From Dyadobacter fanqingshengii (lineage in GTDB: Bacteria; Bacteroidota; Bacteroidia; Cytophagales; Spirosomataceae), in the NCBI RefSeq assembly GCF_023822005.2, contig NZ_CP098806.1, positions 1,922,001 through 1,986,000 of the forward strand: DNA of 64,000 nucleotides, given 5' to 3'. Below the pieces are notes generated by a model. It saw nothing but the letters and a program-made list of their open reading frames with translations. It was not told the origin of the DNA and did no database searches. Positions 8,690-17,255 of the stretch are shown here, piece by piece (the stretch's first letter is position 1; each line of letters starts with the position of its first letter). Both the position numbers and the translations under genes were made by a program.

Positions 8690-9523
8690 TCATTGCATCA
8701 GGGATTTTATGTAGGCCACGCCCTGTTCTGCCCATTCACGCTCTTTGCGGCATGTTTCGGCAATGTTGTCCCCCGGTGGAACACCGAGTGGGACCTCCGG
8801 TGGGACCCATTGTTCCAAAACCGCGCTTTTGCAACTTCCGCCGCGCTTGACCGTTTCCAGAAGCCAGGGCAGATCTGTCATTCCCTTCCCACAAATTTCG
8901 CCCTGGACTGTAAAACCCATTTTATGTGGCAATCTGCTGATTTTAAAATCCTTGATATGCAGGTTAACTGTATAGGGCGCTAAAATGGAAGCGACATACG
9001 CCAGCCCTTCACCCGCTCCGATCGAATTCACACAATCCAGACAAATCCCAACATTCCGGTGCCCGACAGCATTCATGATGTACGCGAGTTGCTGGGCCTC
9101 GAAACGATCGTGATTTTCGATACCGAGGACAATGTTCTTTTCAACGAGTTCCGGCAAAATATCCTTGATCAGTGCAATGATATTGTACGTGTTCGGTTGA
9201 TAATCATCATCGTCAATCACAAACCGGAGCAGCGGCGAGTCGAAAAAAGCGCACAGATCAATGTATTGTTCGAGATTTTCGGGCGACAAATTCTTCGCCC
9301 CGATTTCCAGCCGGATCCCGTTTTGCTTAATGAGTGATCTGAAATTATTCTTGCGGTCTTCGTCGAAAGTATGGATGGGTAAATTGTCGCCGATCTGCAA
9401 ACATGCCAACCCAAAATCAAGCGTTTGCCGGACCAGATCGGTTTCATCCATTGCTTTTTCGGGCATAGAACCTGCTACGCCAACATTCCAGCCATACGTA
9501 AAGCTGCTGATCCCGAGCTCCAT
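8690..9523 (-). CDS. OiaC-like sugar phosphate isomerase/epimerase family TIM barrel
   Basis: 277 residues, an AP-endonuclease-2-like TIM barrel. It starts MELGISSFTYGWNVGVAG. Metal-site motifs in order are GIENHDRF, VGICLDCVNSIGAGEG, VNLHIKDF and VLEQWVPPE. These, with QIGDNLPIH and the HKMGF segment, fit 3-oxo-isoapionate decarboxylase (OiaC), which yields L-erythrulose and CO2. Adjacent genes are an ApnO-like enzyme that would supply the substrate and a GH140 apiosidase-like enzyme. A generic sugar epimerase remains the alternative. Confidence 0.65.
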   Translation of the reverse strand: MELGISSFTYGWNVGVAGSMPEKAMDETDLVRQTLDFGLACLQIGDNLPIHTFDEDRKNNFRSLIKQNGIRLEIGAKNLSPENLEQYIDLCAFFDSPLLRFVIDDDDYQPNTYNIIALIKDILPELVEKNIVLGIENHDRFEAQQLAYIMNAVGHRNVGICLDCVNSIGAGEGLAYVASILAPYTVNLHIKDFKISRLPHKMGFTVQGEICGKGMTDLPWLLETVKRGGSCKSAVLEQWVPPEVPLGVPPGDNIAETCRKEREWAEQGVAYIKSLMQ

Positions 9524-9540
9524 GTTTAGGGCATCTTAGT

Positions 9541-10923
9541 TTAGGGCATCTTGTAATTTTTGGACGCATCATCCAACACCAGTATCCAATCCTGGCCGTA
9601 GCCCGAAGTCGGCGGCGTGTACTGCTTAACCGCCTTGCCATCTACTTTTCCTATTTCCTTGGTTTTACCATTTTTGGGATCAAACCAGAATGCATTCAGC
9701 TGGCTCCCGGAGATTTTACCCGGATTTACCGAGAATGATCTTCCTGTTGAGGTGTAAACAAAAATGTAGTCAGTGCCACGCGTGGCCTGGATCCTTTCGT
9801 GCGAGGCAAGGTCATTTTCAACCACAACAGACTGATCCGGAACGCGTTCTGTGATGGGCCGCGACTCGATAAGTCTGCGGACAAATTTCATTTCCTTCGC
9901 ACCGGGAAGATCCATCGCCTGCTGCCAGAAAACGTGCGGGCCGTTCACAGCCTCGCGGTTAGGCGAGTACATTTGCCAAATGCCGTGACAGCCGTAGGTG
10001 TGGCCAAAAGCCCCTGAGAAAAGATCCAGATAAGCTGCTTTTCTCACATCATAAGCATTGGAAGTGCCCAGCTCATTGGCATTGAAACAAACCGGATGGT
10101 CTTCGTAAATCGGCTCGCCGTCCAGCACAGGTTTGGTCGGCTGGCGGTCATAAGCTCTTTTTATATTTTCATAAACGGCTGCATCACGGCAATGTCCGTT
10201 CTGGAACATATTGAAATCGAGCCAATTATCGTCATGAAACCATTCACCCGAACCTTCTTTGTTAGGCTGCGGATGAAAGGTCATCATGGCATTATCATTG
10301 CCGCCCACACCTGCGATCACGCCTGCTGCCATGGCCCTCCATACGCCAACATCATCAACGTCCTTCCTCGGAGTGCGGTCACCGCCCAGCACCCAGATGA
10401 CGTTTTTTCGGTTTTTGTAGCGGTTACCCAACCATTTTCCGTAAATCTCCGCATTGCTTTTATTAAAAACTTCCGGTCCTTTTCCCCAGGTCGATTTGAA
10501 AACCTTATCACCCCAGGTGGGCAGGAACGCAATGGTTAGACCCAATTCTGCGGCTTTGTCGATAATAAAATCGACGTGTTTAAAATAGGCATCGTTGGGT
10601 TTGGTTGGATCATTATCATTCAATGGTCTGTCTCCATAAGTATTAGGAACATTGAGTCCGTCAAACTCGGCCAGCGCCACTGCTTGAATGACTGTAAAAC
10701 CCTGTGCTGCACGCTTTTGCAAATAATAGGTAGCATCTTCCCGATCGAGCCGGTGAAACAGTTCCCACGCCGTATCGCCCAGCCAGAAAAACGGTTTGCC
10801 ATCCTTTAACAAATAGCGTTTATTCGGACTCACCGTGTACGACTGCGCCATGGCGCCAAAACCGGCGATTACTAGCAAGAGGACATAACAGAAGTTGCGA
10901 TAACTCATGGTTATTTTAAACAT
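9541..10923 (-). CDS. Glycoside hydrolase family 140 (apiosidase-like), secreted
   Basis: About 460 residues from the ATG at 10921-10923 (MFKITMSYRNF); an internal ATG at 10908 is an alternative, and the ORF's first 31 codons are unlikely to be coding. A Sec signal peptide ends in GAMAQ. The DUF4038/GH140 barrel shows YLLKDGKPFFWLGDTAWELF, KRAAQGFTVIQAVALAEFDG, VIWVLGGDRTPRK and VLDGEPIYEDHPV; the acids in the last two are candidate catalytic residues. A C-terminal collagen-binding-like domain (YIFVYTSTGRSFSVN) ends the protein, as in the family. Characterised GH140 enzymes remove D-apiose from rhamnogalacturonan II. It is first in a minus-strand operon with import and catabolic genes and is divergent from an AraC regulator. 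Confidence 0.8.
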   Translation of the reverse strand: MFKITMSYRNFCYVLLLVIAGFGAMAQSYTVSPNKRYLLKDGKPFFWLGDTAWELFHRLDREDATYYLQKRAAQGFTVIQAVALAEFDGLNVPNTYGDRPLNDNDPTKPNDAYFKHVDFIIDKAAELGLTIAFLPTWGDKVFKSTWGKGPEVFNKSNAEIYGKWLGNRYKNRKNVIWVLGGDRTPRKDVDDVGVWRAMAAGVIAGVGGNDNAMMTFHPQPNKEGSGEWFHDDNWLDFNMFQNGHCRDAAVYENIKRAYDRQPTKPVLDGEPIYEDHPVCFNANELGTSNAYDVRKAAYLDLFSGAFGHTYGCHGIWQMYSPNREAVNGPHVFWQQAMDLPGAKEMKFVRRLIESRPITERVPDQSVVVENDLASHERIQATRGTDYIFVYTSTGRSFSVNPGKISGSQLNAFWFDPKNGKTKEIGKVDGKAVKQYTPPTSGYGQDWILVLDDASKNYKMP

Positions 10924-10941
10924 TTTATTTTTATAATGATA

Positions 10942-10949
10942 CAAATGTA
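10942..10949 (-). promoter_or_regulatory. Candidate -7 element of the GH140 operon
   Basis: CAAATGTA reads TACATTTG on the minus strand, a match to TAnnTTTG. It would start transcription near 10935, leaving a short leader before the ATGs at 10923 and 10908 and excluding the longer ORF start. No good -33 TTTG is seen at the expected distance, which fits an activator-dependent promoter next to the divergent AraC gene. Confidence 0.35.
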
Positions 10950-11050
10950 TGTAATGGAAACAGCAACGATTATTGCCATCTTGCCCACTATTGGTGCTAT
11001 ATTCGCAAAAGAGCAATTATTTTTTCCAATAAAAGGGAAAATAGCATGTT

Positions 11051-11929
11051 ATGAACCCCAAAAAGCCGCATTTATTAAAGGTTATCACGCCGGTCGATTC
11101 CTCTTTCATCCTGAAAGGCGATCCGATCCCGTGGGACAATCCCTGGCACTATCATCCCGAGCTGGAATTAATACTGTGCATCAAGGGCAAAGGGACTAAT
11201 TTCGTTGGAAATGATATCAGAAGCATGGAGGAAGGCGAAATCCTGCTGCTGGGAACCAATCTCCCGCACACCCGCCAGCGCGACCGGATTTTTTATAAAA
11301 GCCATCCCGAAGAAACGCCCGAATCCATTGTTGTGCAGTTTGACGAAGATTTCCTGGGCAAAGGATTTTTTGAAACACCCGAATTTCTGCACGTGAAGGA
11401 GCTGAAAGACCGGGCCGCGCGAGGCATTAAATTCACCGGAAAAACCACGGCGAAGATGCACGAAAAGCTCGCCGAAATGATTCGTTCGGATAAAACCCAG
11501 CGCCTGATCGGGCTGCTGGGCATTTTGGATCTGCTGGCCAGATCGGAGGAATGTGAGTATTTGAATGGGACGGGTTACGTGAGCGATGCGCATTTGAAAA
11601 ATTCTCAAAAAATCAACCGCGTTTACGAGTACACGATCACGAATTTCCGGAAACCCGTTGAACTGGTGGAAATTGCGTCGCTAACCAATCTTTCCGTCTC
11701 CGCTTTTTGCCGGTATTTCAAAACCAGAACAAGGAAAACTTACGTGCAATATTTGACGGAAGTGCGTATAGGTTACGCTTGTCGCTTGCTGGGAGAAGGC
11801 CAGTTTGACATTGGACAAGTGGCTTATGAAAGCGGTTTCAACAACCTTTCTAATTTCAATAAACAGTTTAAAAAATTAATGCAAACGACGCCCCGGGAGT
11901 ACGGGAACAGGATGAGAGAATTTGAATGA
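11051..11929 (+). CDS. AraC family transcriptional regulator
   Basis: 292 residues. The N-terminal cupin sensor has WHYHPELELILCIKGKGTNF and LLLGTNLPHTRQRD. The C-terminal pair of helix-turn-helices includes VELVEIASLTNLSVSAFCRY, then FDIGQVAYESGFNNLSNFNK and TPREYGNRMRE. AraC proteins with an N-terminal cupin usually bind a sugar and activate adjacent catabolic genes. The GH140 operon starts divergently about 130 bp away and is the probable target. Confidence 0.9.
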   Translation: MNPKKPHLLKVITPVDSSFILKGDPIPWDNPWHYHPELELILCIKGKGTNFVGNDIRSMEEGEILLLGTNLPHTRQRDRIFYKSHPEETPESIVVQFDEDFLGKGFFETPEFLHVKELKDRAARGIKFTGKTTAKMHEKLAEMIRSDKTQRLIGLLGILDLLARSEECEYLNGTGYVSDAHLKNSQKINRVYEYTITNFRKPVELVEIASLTNLSVSAFCRYFKTRTRKTYVQYLTEVRIGYACRLLGEGQFDIGQVAYESGFNNLSNFNKQFKKLMQTTPREYGNRMREFE

Positions 11930-11949
11930 GTGAATGTAAATAAGGTGTC

Positions 11950-12618
11950 CTAATTTCCGCGCAAAGCCATACTGATCAGTTCCGCGGTGTTTTTCACGTT
12001 CGCCTTTTTCATAATGCTCGCGCGCTGGTTGGCGACGGTGTTGGAGCTGATGTCAAATTTCTCGGCAATGTCTTTGCTACTCATGCCTTCGGTCAGACAT
12101 TTCAGGATCTGCTGTTCGCGTGGCGTAATCAGTTTCCAGATCGACTTGTCGTTGCTTTCTTCCAGTTCAACTTTCGGCTCGGGATTTCTTGCGATTTGTT
12201 TGAGCAGATTTCTGATAATCACGGAAGAAGCATAGGGAGGAAAATAGAGCTCGCCCTTGGCAATGCTGCGGATCGCTTTCAGCATTTCGTCGCGGCTGGT
12301 GTCTTTTTGTAAGTAACCGGAAGCGCCGCTTGTGGCGGCAGAAATCATATATTCCGCATTGTTGTGCATACTGAAAACCAGGATCTTAATATCCGGAAAG
12401 GCAGGCACAATTTGCCTGATCACATCAATTCCGGACATCCTGGGCATGGTAAGGTCCAGCAAAACCACATTGGGAGCTTCGTTTTCAACCATATCCCAGA
12501 CTTCATCGCCATCCGATGCCTCACCTGCAATCAGCAAGTCTTCCTCATCTTCCAAAAGGGTGATAATCCCTTGTCTTACAACTGAGTGGTCATCAACGAC
12601 TAGAATTCGAATGGGCAT
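11950..12618 (-). CDS. NarL/FixJ-type response regulator
   Basis: 222 residues. The receiver has VVDDHSVVRQGI with D9/D10, phospho-acceptor D55 in VVLLDLTMPRMSG, and a lysine in GYLQKDTS. The C-terminal LuxR-type HTH (about 163-218) reads LTPREQQILKCLTEGMSSKD, then NTVANQRASIMKKANV. It is encoded 25 bases downstream of its cognate-looking kinase and behind nirBD. It probably activates the nitrate/nitrite genes on both sides of the divergent promoter, by analogy with NarXL. Confidence 0.9.
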   Translation of the reverse strand: MPIRILVVDDHSVVRQGIITLLEDEEDLLIAGEASDGDEVWDMVENEAPNVVLLDLTMPRMSGIDVIRQIVPAFPDIKILVFSMHNNAEYMISAATSGASGYLQKDTSRDEMLKAIRSIAKGELYFPPYASSVIIRNLLKQIARNPEPKVELEESNDKSIWKLITPREQQILKCLTEGMSSKDIAEKFDISSNTVANQRASIMKKANVKNTAELISMALRGN

Positions 12619-12643
12619 GAATGAGTGTTTTTTTGATTAATAA

Positions 12644-14074
12644 TTACAAATCAACCCGGACGATCAGGTTAGTTCCGCTGTCGACTTTTGAGACGATTTC
12701 CATCTCGCCATTCAGCAGCTGCGTCCTGGTGCGGATGTTTTCCATGCCGTTTCTGGTCAGGAAAATTCCTTCTTCTGATTTCAAATTACTAATTAAAAAT
12801 CCTTTTCCGTCATCCGCAATTTCCAAAATGATCCGATTCTTACTTTGTTCCAACTTAATCTTGATCTTATCCGCATTGGCATGCTTAACCGCATTATTGA
12901 GCGCTTCCTGGGCAATGCGATACAGTCCAATTTCCATCGGGCGGCTCATTTCAATGCGCTTATTCGTATCACCTTCAAACTCAACCTTGATCCCTGACAA
13001 TTCCGCAGTTTGCTCGCATAGCAACCGCAGTGCAGCATTGAGACCAAAATCGCTGAGCACCGAAGGCATTAGGTTGAATGAGATCTGCCGGGTCGTCTGA
13101 ATGATATCCTGGATCAATGTAACCAGCTGGCCGAATCTTTTCTGATTTTTCTCGTCATGAAACTGGACGGATTTCAATTTCTCCGCATGCAGTTTCAGGC
13201 CGGTGAGCATCTGGCCAATTCCATCGTGCAATTCCAGGGCAAAACGCTTCCGTTCCTCTTCCTGCCCTTCGATCAGCGCGCCGGCGCGAATGCGGTCTTC
13301 GGCCAGTTGTAATTCGTACTTTTCCTCCTCCACACGCAGGAGCTCGTTTTGCGCTTCCACCAGTTGGTTATTGGATTCTTTTAGTTTTTGGTTGGAAAGC
13401 TGCAATGCATTCTCGGACTCTGTGAGCATTTTCACCACGCGCCTGGTTGTGTTTACGACTGGCCTGAAAATCAGTATGCCTTCCGCAAACAGCACGAGAA
13501 TGGTCATAATGTCGAGGATCCATTCGATCCTTTCCAGGTTTTCCAGTCTTTGAAAACTCTCTTTGTCAAACTGAAAAACGATCTTATCCATTTTGGCAAG
13601 AAATAATGGCTCCTTTTCCAAAATGAGACTCAATGCCTGTTCCTTCGCCGGTATAGCAATCGTAGAATCATTGACCAACAAAAAATTGAGATAAATACTG
13701 TCAAAAACCGGCATCAGATCCAAAAACATGGAGTCCAGCGCAGCACTTTTCCAGGTTACCACTCCATTTTCGACCGGCAGTTTTTTATTTGCCAAATTTT
13801 CGTGACTTTCCTTCCAGATCTTCAAAAGCGCACTGAACTGCGTGGAGTCGCTATGCTTCATTTCCCCGACATTCAGGATCGCTAGTTTGGTCAGTCGCTG
13901 GCTCAGCATCCGCTGCCTTCCGGCAACATTCACCATCCGGCTGTCGTGGTTCAGGTTATTGATCGTCCTTCTGATCAGGAATAAACCACTGATTGTCAGC
14001 ATCGCTACTACGCACAATGCAACAATGTAAAACCGTGTCAGACTGCTTGCTACGCTCTTGTCGAGTCTCTCCAT
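12644..14074 (-). CDS. NarX-like sensor histidine kinase with PilJ-type sensor domain
   Basis: 476 residues. TM1 (about 14-34) and TM2 (about 186-204) flank a periplasmic helical sensor of the type-IV-pili chemotaxis-transducer N-terminal family. RMVNVAGRQRMLSQRLTK (47-64) occupies the place of the nitrate-binding P-box of NarX. A coiled coil (about 215-260) leads to a HisKA_3 domain with H283 in ELHDGIGQMLTGLKLHAEKL and an HATPase domain (EALNNAVKHANADKI, ADDGKGF, GLG-type lid replaced by NGMENIRTR). The gene begins four bases after nirD, so its expression is tied to nitrite reduction. The nitrate or nitrite ligand is inferred. Confidence 0.85.
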   Translation of the reverse strand: MERLDKSVASSLTRFYIVALCVVAMLTISGLFLIRRTINNLNHDSRMVNVAGRQRMLSQRLTKLAILNVGEMKHSDSTQFSALLKIWKESHENLANKKLPVENGVVTWKSAALDSMFLDLMPVFDSIYLNFLLVNDSTIAIPAKEQALSLILEKEPLFLAKMDKIVFQFDKESFQRLENLERIEWILDIMTILVLFAEGILIFRPVVNTTRRVVKMLTESENALQLSNQKLKESNNQLVEAQNELLRVEEEKYELQLAEDRIRAGALIEGQEEERKRFALELHDGIGQMLTGLKLHAEKLKSVQFHDEKNQKRFGQLVTLIQDIIQTTRQISFNLMPSVLSDFGLNAALRLLCEQTAELSGIKVEFEGDTNKRIEMSRPMEIGLYRIAQEALNNAVKHANADKIKIKLEQSKNRIILEIADDGKGFLISNLKSEEGIFLTRNGMENIRTRTQLLNGEMEIVSKVDSGTNLIVRVDL

Positions 14075-14078
14075 TCGC

Positions 14079-14426
14079 TCATATTCCGATGTAAACGAGG
14101 TTTTCTTTCACCATCACCGGAAAGGTATTGATTTTATAGGAATCATCATTGAGGCACTGTCCGCTTTGCAGGGAAAAGGTTTTTTTGTGAAAAGGACAAG
14201 CCACTTTCGGTTCCCCTTCATGGCTGCCGATCATCCCGCGCGACACGGCCATTTGCTGGCGGTGCGGACATTGATTATCTGTCGCATACCATTCGCCGCG
14301 TCTGGCAAAGTTGAAGATTGCGATTTGTTTCCCATCGATCAGCGCGCAGCCGCCGCCATCTTCCGGGATGTCATTGATGTGGCAGGCGATGTGCCAGGTT
14401 ACTGCATTTTGTGTTTTTGTTTCCAT
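14079..14426 (-). CDS. nirD: Nitrite reductase (NADH) small subunit, Rieske-type
   Basis: 115 residues, the length of NirD. Rieske ligands are present: C53-P-H55 and C77-P-F-H80. This differs from E. coli NirD, where they are lost, so an actual [2Fe-2S] cluster is likely here. It pairs with NirB, whose gene ends 35 bases upstream. The complex reduces nitrite to ammonium in the cytoplasm with NADH. Confidence 0.92.
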   Translation of the reverse strand: METKTQNAVTWHIACHINDIPEDGGGCALIDGKQIAIFNFARRGEWYATDNQCPHRQQMAVSRGMIGSHEGEPKVACPFHKKTFSLQSGQCLNDDSYKINTFPVMVKENLVYIGI

Positions 14427-14461
14427 CTGGGTTGTATGTTAGCGTTGTGCTTTACAATAAT

Positions 14462-16978
14462 TTAAGCCCATTCTTTGGCTCTTTTTTGATCTCTCATAGT
14501 TTCAAAAGCGATAGAAGGATCTTTCACCGGCGCATTGACGAAGTGCGAAAAGCGTTTTCTCAGTTCCGGATTTTGCACCACTTCTTTCCATTCGCATTGG
14601 TAAACATCAATTAACTTTTGCATATCATATTCCAATTCTGCCGCTATGCCCAGCACATCATCCACCACAACCGCTTTCAGGTAAGACATGCCGCCTTCCA
14701 TCTTATTAAGCCATGTTGCAGTTCTGGTAAGCGGATCGGCTGTTTTGATATAAAACATTAAAAATCTGTCGATTAGCTTTAAACAAGTTTCCTTGTCCAC
14801 ATCCGTTGCCAGCAATTGCGCGTGTTGCGGCTTGGAGCCTCCGTTGCCGCAAACGTATAAATTCCAGCCTTTTTCGGTTGCTATAATGCCAAAATCCTTG
14901 CTCTGCGCCTCAGCACATTCCCTTACACACCCCGAAACCGCTGATTTCAACTTATGTGGTGAGCGAAGACCTTTATAACGATCTTCCACTTCAATGGCGA
15001 ATGTTACCGAGTCCTGCACGCCGAACCGGCACCAGGTGGACCCTACACAGCTTTTCACCGTTCTCAATGACTTCCCATAGGCATGACCGCTCTCGAATCC
15101 AGCATTAATGAGCTGTTCCCAGATATCCGGCAGGTCATTCAAATGCGCCCCAAACAAGTCAATACGCTGGCCGCCAGTAATTTTAGTATACAAACCATAT
15201 TGCTGAGCCACCTGACCAATGATGATCAGTTTTTCAGGCGTAATCTCTCCGCCCGGAATCCTTGGCACAACTGAATATGTTCCCCCTTTTTGAATGTTGG
15301 CCAGATAACGGTCATTCGAATCCTGGATCGGAGCGCGGTCTTTTTGTAAAATATTTTCATTCCAAAGACTGGCCAGCAATGAGGCAACTAATGGCTTACA
15401 GACTTCGCAACCATCCCCTTTCCCAAATTCATCCAGCACCGCGCCGTAAGTTTTGGCACCATTCATTTTGACTAAATCCAATAATTCCTGTCTCGAATAA
15501 TCAAAATGCTCGCACACCACGTTACGGACATAAATGCCGTTCTGCTTCATCACGCCTGAAATGATATCCTTCACCATCGGCACGCAGCCGCCGCAGCCTG
15601 TCCCGGCTTTACAGGATTTTTTCAAAGCATCCATTGTATGATTGCCCTTTTCACTCACTTCATGGCAGATCATGCCTTTGGTAACCGCTTCGCAAGAGCA
15701 TATCAGTGCGTCGTCCGGGAAGCTCATTACGCCCGCGCCTGCCTCTTCTCCCCCACGCGAGCCTAATATCAAATCTTCTGAATCGGGCGGCAGGATGGTT
15801 CTGCTTTTACAGGTTTGCAAAAGCATATTATATTGTTCCGCGTCACCAACAAGGATTCCGCCAAGCAAGGTTTTGCCGTCCGGGCTTACATTAATGCGCT
15901 TATAAACGCCTTTCGCTTTGTTCTCGTAGCGGATGGTTTTACAAGCAGGCTCTTCGATAAACGGATCACCAAAACTCGCCACATCCGTTCCGATCAGCTT
16001 CAATTTCGTAGACATATCATAAGGCAAAAACTCCTTTTCACCTCCCAAAAGCAATGTTGCTACCACGTCGGCCATTTCATAACCCGGGGCAATGAGCCCG
16101 TAGATCATATGATGCGCCAATGCACATTCACCTATTGCAAAAATGCTAGGATCGGAAGTTTGCAGCTGGTTATTCACAACAATGCCGCCTCTTGGATGCG
16201 TTTCAAGTCCTGCTATTTTGGCTAACTCATCACGGGGACGAATTCCTGCCGAAATGACAAGCATATCCACGTCCAAAATACTGTTATCATTAAACTGCAT
16301 ACCTTCAATGCAGTCACCGCCAATGATTTCCTGTGTGCTTTTGGCAAGATGTATTTGTAACCCCAACGATTCCAATTGGTTTTGCAAAATGCGGGAACCG
16401 GCGTCATCAATCTGCCTCGGCATTAATCTCGAAGCGAATTCAACGACGTGTGCTTCCTGCAAACCAAGGTCTAACAATGCTTTTGCCGCTTCCAAACCAA
16501 GCAACCCGCCGCCCAGCACCGCGCCTTTTCTGGCCTTGCGGGCATAGGATTGGATCAGTTCCAGGTCCTCAATAGTCCTATATACAAACACCCCGTCTTT
16601 TTCGACGCCGGGAATCGAGGGAACAAACGCACCGGAGCCTGTTGCCATGATCAGATAGTCATAGTATACTATATGTCCATGGTGAGATCTGACCAGCTTT
16701 TCTTCACGGTCAATGTCCACCACAGGATCGGAGAGGAACAGCCTTATCCCATTGTCGGCATACCAGTCGGCGCTGGCCAAAGTAAGGTCATCAGCAGTCT
16801 TACCAGCGAAATATTCACTTAAATGTACGCGATCGTAAGCCACGCGAGGCTCTTCTCCGAATACAGTGAGGGTAATTTGCTGACCGATTTTTTTCTTGGC
16901 GAGCAACTTTTCACAGAATTTGTAGCCTACCATACCATTGCCTATTACAACAATATGGGTGTTTGATATAGTGTTCAT
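14462..16978 (-). CDS. nirB: Nitrite reductase (NADH) large subunit
   Basis: 838 residues, typical for NirB. The N-terminal FAD/NAD(P) domains show VVIGNGMVGYKFCEKLLAKK and GGGLLGLEAAKALLDLG. A BFD-like [2Fe-2S] domain follows with LICSCEAVTKG and CKAGTGCGGCVPMVKD. The ferredoxin-like half domain and siroheme/[4Fe-4S] domain have CVGSTWC (C-x5-C) and SGCVRECAEA (C-x3-C), the siroheme-cluster ligands. It catalyses six-electron reduction of nitrite to ammonium. The siroheme methyltransferase needed for its cofactor is encoded divergently. First gene of the nirBD-kinase-regulator transcript. Confidence 0.96.
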   Translation of the reverse strand: MNTISNTHIVVIGNGMVGYKFCEKLLAKKKIGQQITLTVFGEEPRVAYDRVHLSEYFAGKTADDLTLASADWYADNGIRLFLSDPVVDIDREEKLVRSHHGHIVYYDYLIMATGSGAFVPSIPGVEKDGVFVYRTIEDLELIQSYARKARKGAVLGGGLLGLEAAKALLDLGLQEAHVVEFASRLMPRQIDDAGSRILQNQLESLGLQIHLAKSTQEIIGGDCIEGMQFNDNSILDVDMLVISAGIRPRDELAKIAGLETHPRGGIVVNNQLQTSDPSIFAIGECALAHHMIYGLIAPGYEMADVVATLLLGGEKEFLPYDMSTKLKLIGTDVASFGDPFIEEPACKTIRYENKAKGVYKRINVSPDGKTLLGGILVGDAEQYNMLLQTCKSRTILPPDSEDLILGSRGGEEAGAGVMSFPDDALICSCEAVTKGMICHEVSEKGNHTMDALKKSCKAGTGCGGCVPMVKDIISGVMKQNGIYVRNVVCEHFDYSRQELLDLVKMNGAKTYGAVLDEFGKGDGCEVCKPLVASLLASLWNENILQKDRAPIQDSNDRYLANIQKGGTYSVVPRIPGGEITPEKLIIIGQVAQQYGLYTKITGGQRIDLFGAHLNDLPDIWEQLINAGFESGHAYGKSLRTVKSCVGSTWCRFGVQDSVTFAIEVEDRYKGLRSPHKLKSAVSGCVRECAEAQSKDFGIIATEKGWNLYVCGNGGSKPQHAQLLATDVDKETCLKLIDRFLMFYIKTADPLTRTATWLNKMEGGMSYLKAVVVDDVLGIAAELEYDMQKLIDVYQCEWKEVVQNPELRKRFSHFVNAPVKDPSIAFETMRDQKRAKEWA

Positions 16979-17067
16979 AGTAAATAGTAACTATTAGTTT
17001 GTAAAAACAGTATTATTTTGTTGCATTATTTCAATATTATTGCATTAATTCTCTCAATTCGATAGAA

Positions 17068-17075
17068 CAAACATA
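17068..17075 (-). promoter_or_regulatory. Candidate -7 element of nirB
   Basis: CAAACATA reads TATGTTTG on the minus strand, matching TAnnTTTG, about 90 bases upstream of the nirB start. No -33 TTTG lies at normal spacing, consistent with a promoter needing an activator such as the neighbouring NarL-like regulator. Motif match only. Confidence 0.35.
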
Positions 17076-17102
17076 AATCGCATTTTATGTATTTCCTAAT
17101 TT

Positions 17103-17110
17103 TATATTTG
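17103..17110 (+). promoter_or_regulatory. Candidate -7 element of the siroheme-porin-nitrate operon
   Basis: TATATTTG fits TAnnTTTG and would give a leader of about 140 bases before the methyltransferase ATG at 17256. No -33 TTTG is visible. The leader contains the 14-base palindrome at 17207-17220. Confidence 0.3.
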
Positions 17111-17206
17111 TGTTTATACCCAAAATGAAACATAAATATTGGCAAAAGCATTGTTTTGTAAAATATTGCTTATAATTTTGAACCAATAAATAGTATAGTT
17201 ACAAAA

Positions 17207-17220
17207 TACTATATATAGTA
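17207..17220. promoter_or_regulatory. 14-bp perfect palindrome in the divergent nitrate promoter region
   Basis: TACTATATATAGTA is identical to its reverse complement. A related TAGTAT (17191-17196) is inverted relative to ATACTA (17206-17211), and ATAGT-A-ACTAT occurs at 16984-16994 beside nirB. These repeated TAGTA half-sites may be regulator binding sites shared by both operons; AT-richness makes chance occurrence possible. Confidence 0.3.
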
Positions 17221-17255
17221 CATTTCCAACATTCACTCTATTACATATATAAGAG

